Part shown: piece by piece, positions 23,671 through 29,791 of the stretch | How the letters are laid out: every line of letters starts with the position of its first letter | Position numbering within the stretch: position 1 is the stretch's first letter | Origin: JBIQLO01 sp044464175 | GTDB taxonomy: Bacteria; Planctomycetota; Phycisphaerae; Tepidisphaerales; Tepidisphaeraceae | Direction: 5' to 3' | Length of the DNA stretch: 29,791 nt | Assembly: GCA_044464175.1 (NCBI GenBank) | Contig: JBIQLO010000023.1 | Coordinates: 1 to 29,791 of the forward strand | The notes under the pieces: model-generated | What the model was told of the DNA's origin: nothing | The model's input: the letters and a program-made list of their open reading frames with translations, nothing else | Database searches by the model: none | Translations under genes and position numbers: made by a program

Positions 23671-25203
23671 ATGACCTCTCATTCCACCCTCAAATTGACC
23701 GTTCCTCCCCCCGTCGCCCCGGTCGGCTCGCGCACGCTTGAAATCAGCGGCCTGGCCCTCTTCCTGGGCGCCGTCATGGCCATCCAGATTGCCCTCTCCT
23801 CACCTAAGCTCTTGCTGGCTCGCCCTTTCTGGCAGGATGAGCAGTTGACCCATTTCATCGCCTCCGACCCCTCCCTCTCCCATCTGCTCCAGGCCGTCCG
23901 ACAGGGCGCTGACACCAACCCGCCCATCTTCCACCTGTTGGTGCGCGGCTTTGCCGTCGTCGTCCCCGGGGCGCCGGAGGTAGTTTATCGCCTCTTTATC
24001 CTCCTGACCGCCTGGCTCGGATTCATCGCGCTCTATGCGATCCTGCGGCGCAGTTTCGAGGTGCTTCCCTCGGTCATCGCCGTTTTGGCCCTCTGGGCCA
24101 GCCCCCTGATCCTCCATGAAGCCTTTGACGCCCGTTTCTATATCCCCCTGCTGGCGTCATCCGCCTTCTTTGCCCTGTTCTTTTCCGCCTCCTATCGCCG
24201 GCGATGGCTTCAGGATGTACTGATCGCCCTCTCCGCCGCCCTGCTCTGCACGATCCACTATTTCGGCATCGTCGCCCTGGGCGGTATTGTCGCCGGGCAG
24301 CTCCTGCTATGTCCGCGCCAATGGCGGCAGACGGCCCGGAACGCCCTCCCCGCCTTGGCCGGCCCCCTCGCCTTGGCCGCCATGTTCCCCTTCCTGCTGG
24401 GCCAGCGGGCAGGATTGACCGTGGCGACTTGGGTGCCCTCCTTCCGTCCCGACCAGATTCTGGATATTGCCACCAACTTGTTTGCCACCATCCCTCTGGC
24501 CATGGTGGTGCTGTTTGCCTGGGTCTTCCGGGGGTTCGGCGCTCCACCCAGGCAGCGGCCAATCCCTCTGCATCCCATGGCAGGACTGACCGGATTATTG
24601 CTGATCCCTGTGGTCCTTACCGTGTTTTCGGTCCTCGTGCAGCCGGCCATGCTCGCCAAGTATATGATTGTCAGCATGTTGGCCGTGGCGCCGATGCTGG
24701 CGTTGCTTTCAACCGCAGCCCCCAGATGGGGCCGGGTAGCACTGATTGCGACGCTGATCGGCATCGGCCTGCTCCAGTTGCGCCATGAGGCGTGGGTGGT
24801 GGACTATGCCTTCGAACTGGAGCAGCAACACCTGGTCGCCTCCTGCGAAGGGGCCATCCGGCAGGGGCTCCCGGTGGTCGCCGCCAGCCGGCGCGAAGCA
24901 TACACCCTCTACTATGCCGCGCCCTCCACGCGCGGCCATCTGTTCGTGGCCGACATCAGGCCCTTGATTCGCCAGGAAACCGGCGACGATCTAATCCGCC
25001 ATCTGGTCTTCGAAACCGAACTTGCCGCCAAATTTGAGAAACTCTATCCCATGATGCCCCCGCTCCTCTCCGTCGATGCGCTTCGAAAACTCGGACCGTT
25101 CCATCTGGTTGGATGGGACCCCTGGGTGGCAGCGATGAAACGCCATGTCCCCTTGAAGCACCTGCATGACGATGTATATGAGGTCGCCGGCCAGCCATCC
25201 TGA
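23671..25203 (+). CDS. GT-C-type polytopic membrane glycosyltransferase
   Basis: The protein has 510 residues and about ten membrane segments in the first 400. The segment LLLARPFWQDEQLTHFIASD directly after the first helix carries the Asp-Glu pair typical of PMT/GT39-like GT-C enzymes, and TNPPIFHLLVRGF and HEAFDARFYIPLLA are further family-like stretches. A soluble C-terminal domain of about 110 residues follows. It shares a divergent promoter region with the surface-protein run and precedes a GtrB-like gene, whose polyprenyl-linked sugar product it could use as donor (inference). No ribosome site is evident before the ATG. Confidence 0.8.
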   Translation: MTSHSTLKLTVPPPVAPVGSRTLEISGLALFLGAVMAIQIALSSPKLLLARPFWQDEQLTHFIASDPSLSHLLQAVRQGADTNPPIFHLLVRGFAVVVPGAPEVVYRLFILLTAWLGFIALYAILRRSFEVLPSVIAVLALWASPLILHEAFDARFYIPLLASSAFFALFFSASYRRRWLQDVLIALSAALLCTIHYFGIVALGGIVAGQLLLCPRQWRQTARNALPALAGPLALAAMFPFLLGQRAGLTVATWVPSFRPDQILDIATNLFATIPLAMVVLFAWVFRGFGAPPRQRPIPLHPMAGLTGLLLIPVVLTVFSVLVQPAMLAKYMIVSMLAVAPMLALLSTAAPRWGRVALIATLIGIGLLQLRHEAWVVDYAFELEQQHLVASCEGAIRQGLPVVAASRREAYTLYYAAPSTRGHLFVADIRPLIRQETGDDLIRHLVFETELAAKFEKLYPMMPPLLSVDALRKLGPFHLVGWDPWVAAMKRHVPLKHLHDDVYEVAGQPS

Positions 25204-25260
25204 ATTAGGACCGGCCGCGGCCCATTTTGTTTACAATGGCCAAAGGAGTTTGCCTCCGCA

Positions 25261-26241
25261 ATGTCCCAGAGCCTGATCTCCATCGTCGTTCCGATCTACA
25301 ACGAGCAGGAAAACCTGCCCGCCCTGCGCCAGCGCATGGAGCAGGTCCTGGAGGCCACGGAATACGACTGGGAACTGCTGCTGGTCAACGACGGCAGCCG
25401 CGATGCCTCGGAATCCATGATCCGCGCCTTTCACCGCGACAACCCCCGCATCAAGCTGATCCAGTTGTCGCGTAACTTCGGCCATCAGCCGGCGGTCACG
25501 GCCGGAATCCATCACGCCCGTGGCCAATGCGTGATCCTGATTGACGGCGATCTCCAGGACCCCCCTGAGCTCATCCCCGACATGCTGGCCCAATGGCGCG
25601 CCGGCGCCAAGGTGGTTCTGGCCGAACGCGCCAGCCGGCAGGAGGGGGGCGTGCGCGGCCTGGGCTTCCGCTTGTTCTATCCCCTGCTCAACTACCTCAG
25701 TGAAATGCCGCAGGGGCCGCAGGCCGGCATCTTTGGTTTAATGGATCGGGAGGTGGTGGATCACCTCAAACGGCTCCCTGAACGCAACCGCTTCCTTCCC
25801 GGCCTGCGCGGCTGGCTCGGCTTCCCGCGCGCCACCGTTCGGTATCACCGCCAGGAGCGCGCCGCCGGGAAACCGAAGCAGACCCTGCGCAAATTGATCA
25901 AGTACGCGTTCGATGGCATGGTCAGCTTCAGCTATAAGCCGTTGCGCCTGGCAACCTATTGCGGTTTCATCGTCGCGGGCATCGGATTCCTGACGGCGAT
26001 CCTCTTTGTCATCCGCCGCCTGTTCTTTCACGATCCCGCCGCCACCGGCTTTACCACCCTCCTCTCCATGATGATGTTCATCGGCGGCATTCAACTCATC
26101 ACCATCGGCATCCTCGGCGAGTACATCGGACGCATCTACGAGGAAGTGAAACAGCGGCCGCTCTATATCGTGCAGGAGACGCTCGGGCTGGAGTCGGACG
26201 AGGCGGCCCGGCCGCCCCGCCCCGAAAACGCCCTCCAATAG
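25261..26241 (+). CDS. GT2 polyprenyl-phosphate glycosyltransferase (GtrB/DPM1-like)
   Basis: This is a 326-residue GT-A enzyme that transfers a sugar from a nucleotide donor to undecaprenyl phosphate. ISIVVPIYNEQENLPALRQR opens the fold, LLLVNDGSRDASE follows, and DGDLQDPPELIPDML holds the DxD metal site. Two C-terminal transmembrane helices (residues about 232-255 and 266-290) anchor it, as in GtrB/YfdH and ArnC. AAAGGAG lies 12 nt before the ATG, rather far, within a small GGAG/CTCC hairpin. It follows the GT-C gene by 57 bp, forming a donor-maker and donor-user pair. Confidence 0.92.
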   Translation: MSQSLISIVVPIYNEQENLPALRQRMEQVLEATEYDWELLLVNDGSRDASESMIRAFHRDNPRIKLIQLSRNFGHQPAVTAGIHHARGQCVILIDGDLQDPPELIPDMLAQWRAGAKVVLAERASRQEGGVRGLGFRLFYPLLNYLSEMPQGPQAGIFGLMDREVVDHLKRLPERNRFLPGLRGWLGFPRATVRYHRQERAAGKPKQTLRKLIKYAFDGMVSFSYKPLRLATYCGFIVAGIGFLTAILFVIRRLFFHDPAATGFTTLLSMMMFIGGIQLITIGILGEYIGRIYEEVKQRPLYIVQETLGLESDEAARPPRPENALQ

Positions 26242-26261
26242 CGGCCCGCCGCGCCGCCGGG

Positions 26262-26274
26262 TACAATTCCCCCC
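26262..26274 (+). promoter_or_regulatory. -10-like box giving a leaderless start for the first permease gene
   Basis: TACAAT (26262-26267) ends 7 nt before the ATG at 26275, with only TCCCCCC between and no Shine-Dalgarno sequence. No good -35 hexamer is present 16-18 nt upstream, so this is tentative. Confidence 0.3.
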
Positions 26275-27134
26275 ATGTCGCGCGGAAAGGATGCCGCCAA
26301 CTTCGCCCGGGGGATGGCGTTTGTCGCGCCCTGGCTGATCGGGTTTGCCGCCTTCACCGTCATTCCCATCGCCCTGAGCCTCTATTACAGCTTTTGCGAA
26401 TACTCCCTCCTCCAGTCCCCCGTCTGGATCGGGCTGGGCAACTACCGCGAACTCTGGCACGATGCCCTCTTCTGGCGCTCCCTCTGGAACACCCTCTATT
26501 ACGCCGCCCTGGCCCTGCCGGCCGGGCTGGGCGTGTCGCTGGGGCTGGCCATCCTCCTCAACCGCCCCGTGCGCGGGCAGGCGATCTACCGCACCATCAT
26601 CTTCCTCCCCTCGCTGGTCCCGGTCGTCGCCTCGGCCATGGTCTGGCTCTGGCTCTTTAACCAGAAACTCGGCCTCATCAACCAGCTCCTGCGCGGCATC
26701 GGCATCGACGGCCCGGGGTGGCTCACCGACGGCCACTGGGCCATGCCCGCCCTGGCCCTCATGAGCCTCTGGAGCGTCGGCAACACCGTCATCATCTTCC
26801 TGGCCGGGCTGCAGGATGTGCCCCAGTCCCTTTATGAGGCCGCCGAGATCGACGGCGTCAACGCCTGGCAGCGCCTCTGGAACGTCACCATCCCCACCAT
26901 CTCCCCCGTCATCTTCTTCAACCTCATCATGGCCATCATCGGCACCTGGCAGGTCTTCACCATCCCCTACATCATGACCGGCGGCGGGGCCGATTACTCC
27001 ACCCTCTTCTACAGCATGTATCTCTACAACAACGCCTTCAACTACCTCCGCATGGGGTACGCCGGGGCGATGGCGTGGATTCAACTGCTCATCATCATGG
27101 GCCTGACCGCCCTGGCTTTCTGGAGCGCCAAGCG

Positions 27135-27150
<16 letters not shown>
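26275..27150 (+). CDS. Sugar ABC transporter permease, MalF/UgpA-like
   Basis: This 291-residue protein has six membrane segments and the inner-membrane-component signature EAAEIDGVNAWQRLWNVTIP, where the EAA loop docks with the ATPase. N-terminal FARGMAFVAPWLIGFAAFTV and IGLGNYREL are typical of the CUT1 carbohydrate class. It has no visible ribosome site. The second permease gene overlaps its end by 16 bp, so the two form the usual heterodimer. The substrate-binding protein and ATPase are not in the window. They may lie elsewhere, as CUT1 ATPases are often shared. Confidence 0.92.
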
Positions 27151-28081
<931 letters not shown>

Positions 28082-28085
<4 letters not shown>

Positions 28086-28154
28086 GGTCCGCCCCGCGGA
28101 CCATTTCGCCGCTGAACGCGCTCCCTGCCAATCGGTCCACGGGGCGGAACCTAC
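28082..28154. repeat. Inverted-pair repeat F at the convergent gene junction
   Basis: Arms 28082-28102 and 28134-28154 are reverse complements with two mismatches in 21, around a 31-nt spacer. The left arm contains the permease stop codon TAG, and the right arm ends 6 nt before the stop of the opposite gene. It fills the whole gap between convergent genes and could serve as a two-way terminator. Confidence 0.88.
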
Positions 28155-28159
28155 AAAAC

Positions 28160-29251
28160 TTACTGCAAAGGAATGTCCCGGAAATCAAAATGAATGGGAT
28201 ATGGCTCGAATCGTAGCGGAACTTTCAATAGAAGTTTGTCCGGCGCAGAGGCGGCCGCGGGTAAGGTTCTCTCCGTGCTTCCCAAAGCTTGACCGGCAAC
28301 AATGGTGTGTCCCTCGGCATCCAATATCCTGTAGAACAAACCAGCCCCCGCGATCTGAGCAGCGGAGGGTGTAACAGTCCGGTCGGGACTTACCTCCATT
28401 TGACAGATGTATCGACCGTCGGCTTTCTTCTGAAGCTTTTTCAGTTCAAAACGATAGCCGCCTAGATTCAGGACGACATTACCGGCCCTCGTGATATTGG
28501 GAATTTCTGCGGTTGCGCTGCCGTCGGGAGGGACCAGTTCAACATCCGCGTCGCCTGTCAGGCGGGCGATTTTGTCCCCCGGATGCGCCGGCCATCGCAG
28601 TGTCATACTGTACTGCCAATGCCAGTCAAAGGTCGTCACATCATCCCATCGTGGCATGGGGCCGGAGATCAGGGCATTGCCCTTGCTGTCGAAAATTTGG
28701 ATGAACTTGAGATACAAATTCCGTCGAAGCAGGCCGATGCTGGGATCGGCATAGACCGACATTTTCAAAAAGACCCGGGGCTGGCCGTCCTGCGAAAAAT
28801 CGCCGCGGAAGTCGAGTGTATAGGATCGCAGGATCGCATCCACGGTCACCAGAAACTGCCCAACCTGCTGGCGAATTGTGCTGATGCGCAGATTTCTGCC
28901 TCGTTCGAGTACAATGCGTGCCTCCCGACCATTCACCAGTGTTATTTGCAGGTTTGATTGGCGGCAGACTTTGTCCAGTGCAATCCAGAAAGGCTGATCG
29001 TCGAAGGCGACAGATGCCACAGCGGATTTTGCGTTAGCCCGCAGATCAAACTTTACCCCGCTCTGGCGGCTTATATCCGCTAGGATCTCGCTGATCGGCG
29101 CTTTGTTGTAATGCAGGCCGATCCGTGTTGGGGCGGTGGCGGGAATATGTGTCGCCGGGGCGGTGGCGGGAGGGGCCGCGCCCCATGCCGAGGAGGCGAA
29201 GAGCAGTGCAATCAATGCAATCCATTTTCCCAGGCTGGAAGATATATTCAT
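28160..29251 (-). CDS. Secreted protein with STN-like (secretin N-terminal) domain
   Basis: The protein has 363 residues from ATG 29251 (MNISSSLGKWIALIALLFAS), which gives a signal peptide ending near SAWGA. A threonine/proline/alanine-rich spacer follows (PPATAPATHIPATAPT). Residues about 42-110 (IGLHYNKAPISEILADISRQ, SGVKFDLR, DDQPFWIALDKVCRQSNLQI) resemble the STN/secretin short domain that in other proteins precedes secretin or TonB-receptor domains. The remaining 240 residues have alternating beta-strand character and no domain I know, with no barrel. A TTG eleven codons upstream is an alternative start. No ribosome site is clear at either. The function is unknown, and an envelope location is likely. 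Confidence 0.75.
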   Translation of the reverse strand: MNISSSLGKWIALIALLFASSAWGAAPPATAPATHIPATAPTRIGLHYNKAPISEILADISRQSGVKFDLRANAKSAVASVAFDDQPFWIALDKVCRQSNLQITLVNGREARIVLERGRNLRISTIRQQVGQFLVTVDAILRSYTLDFRGDFSQDGQPRVFLKMSVYADPSIGLLRRNLYLKFIQIFDSKGNALISGPMPRWDDVTTFDWHWQYSMTLRWPAHPGDKIARLTGDADVELVPPDGSATAEIPNITRAGNVVLNLGGYRFELKKLQKKADGRYICQMEVSPDRTVTPSAAQIAGAGLFYRILDAEGHTIVAGQALGSTERTLPAAASAPDKLLLKVPLRFEPYPIHFDFRDIPLQ

Positions 29252-29645
29252 ATGCAGATTCGGCCAAAAGGAAAGAGAGATCAAGATCGACGAGAGTCAA
29301 TAATTAAGCAGAGGCATTGTCGAAATCAACATCCCCCGACACGGGCGAGACACCGTGCTAAATCCAATATCTGTGTCCATCCGTGCCCCATCTGTGGCAA
29401 ATAAAACCGCTTCGTGTCCTTGTGTTTTCGTGGTTGAATGCTGTGCGCCCTCTGTGTCTCCGTTGGTCCCGTAGGGCCAGCATCCGTCCTGACCCTATTG
29501 TGAGCCGAAATCCATTGCGCCAGTAGCCCGTAGCTTGTGGAAGGCTTCTTGGTTCACCCAACTGCAGGTGCGCTTCAGCCTATCTCGGCCCGAAAAACTC
29601 CCACCCTCCACTTGACTTTACCCTAACGCAAGCCTATCCTCCCCC
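29252..29645. other. Gene-poor stretch with degenerate dispersed-repeat words
   Basis: There is no supportable gene over about 390 bp. Positions 29369-29466 hold loosely repeated words: ATCTGTGTCCATCCGTG with CCCATCTGTGGC, then TTCGTGTCCTTGTGTTTTCG with TGGTTGAA, then CTGTGCGCCCTCTGTGTCTC. Read on the minus strand they encode the NHENTRTR-type string I have seen often as spurious peptides in planctomycete, verrucomicrobial and lentisphaeral genomes. From about 29570 the sequence becomes pyrimidine-rich on the plus strand and leads into a promoter-like pair. Confidence 0.55.
29612..29640 (+). promoter_or_regulatory. Promoter candidate at the right edge
   Basis: TTGACT (29612-29617), a 17-nt spacer and TATCCT (29635-29640) match consensus at 5 of 6 and 4 of 6 positions. 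An ATG follows 5 nt after the -10 box. Confidence 0.4.
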
Positions 29646-29791
29646 ATGATCCATCCTCACCCTCTCCTTCGCTCCACCGTCCCACCCCCCTGCCCTAATC
29701 TGCTCCACGACGACATTCTGCCGCATCCAACCCAAACAAACCAAACCCAATACCCCCGTGGCGCTATCAAAAAACGCGTTTTGCCACTACC
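29646..29791 (+). CDS. Possible leaderless ORF, truncated by window edge
   Basis: The frame from ATG 29646 stays open to the end of the window (48 codons), beginning MIHPHPLLRSTVPPPCP and ending near GAIKKRVLPL. The only positive evidence is its position exactly where a transcript from the promoter at 29612-29640 would begin. The proline-rich composition is what pyrimidine-rich noncoding DNA would also give, and I recognise no family. AAAACGCGTTTT (29771-29782) within it is a 12-bp palindrome. Confidence 0.25.
   Translation, partial: MIHPHPLLRSTVPPPCPNLLHDDILPHPTQTNQTQYPRGAIKKRVLPL

Noticed and set aside
25245..25257. GGAG/CTCC hairpin sequestering the ribosome site of the GT2 gene
   Set aside because: The stem has only 4 bp with a 5-nt loop, too small to claim as a switch.
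27075..27134. Extension of the second permease to 27075
   Set aside because: It would overlap the first permease gene by 76 bp with no ribosome site. ATG 27135 has GGAG nearby.

Overview
The window looks like the chromosome of a planctomycete, most likely class Phycisphaerae. It is GC-rich. It carries a surface protein with the planctomycete-type N-terminal motif MEPLETRCLLSA, a tandem set of prepilin-like proteins ending in a (F/Y)VDGHVEW-type motif, and two DUF4838 proteins, all of which I associate with that group. The class assignment is inference. No rRNA, tRNA, CRISPR array, transposase or phage gene was seen.

Region 1 (1-1487): a truncated phytanoyl-CoA-dioxygenase-like gene (minus) stands back to back with an AraC-type regulator (plus), with a strong inverted repeat between them. 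Region 2 (1696-5921, minus): a compact copper denitrification cluster. In transcription order it holds an azurin-like lipoprotein, an AniA-type copper nitrite reductase with every copper ligand present, an A-type/DUF59 fusion that has lost its A-type cysteines, a DUF2249 protein, a small cupin and an NnrS-like membrane protein. Upstream on the same strand lie an unrecognised membrane protein with HEWLH and a cysteine-rich tail (6137-6955) and a LacI regulator (6999-8042).

Region 3 (8243-17463, plus): a glycoside-hydrolase-like beta-propeller protein divergent from lacI, three tandem prepilin-like paralogs, and two large secreted DUF4838 proteins. It reads as a polysaccharide-related locus controlled by the adjacent LacI protein (inference). 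Region 4 (17650-26241): surface and glycan genes. A minus-strand run encodes a 7-bladed delta-60-repeat propeller protein with two NPCBM domains, a methyltransferase, a GT4 glycosyltransferase and a GT-C membrane glycosyltransferase. A divergent plus-strand pair encodes another GT-C protein and a GtrB/DPM1-like GT2. Region 5 (26275-28085): two sugar-ABC permeases, without a binding protein or ATPase in view. Region 6 (28160-29791): a secreted STN-like protein (minus), a stretch of degenerate dispersed repeats, and a possible leaderless gene running off the right edge.

The most unusual structural signal is a set of five inverted-pair repeats. Their sequences are unrelated but they share one architecture: arms of 18-24 bp with 1-2 mismatches and 13-35 nt spacers. 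They sit at gene boundaries, and one lies in frame inside the N-terminus of a permease. Other points of interest are the cysteine-free A-type domain in the nir cluster, the HEWLH membrane protein, an exact 136-bp block shared by two pilin-like paralogs, an exact 157-bp repeat inside the NPCBM gene, and -10 boxes placed so that several genes would be leaderless.
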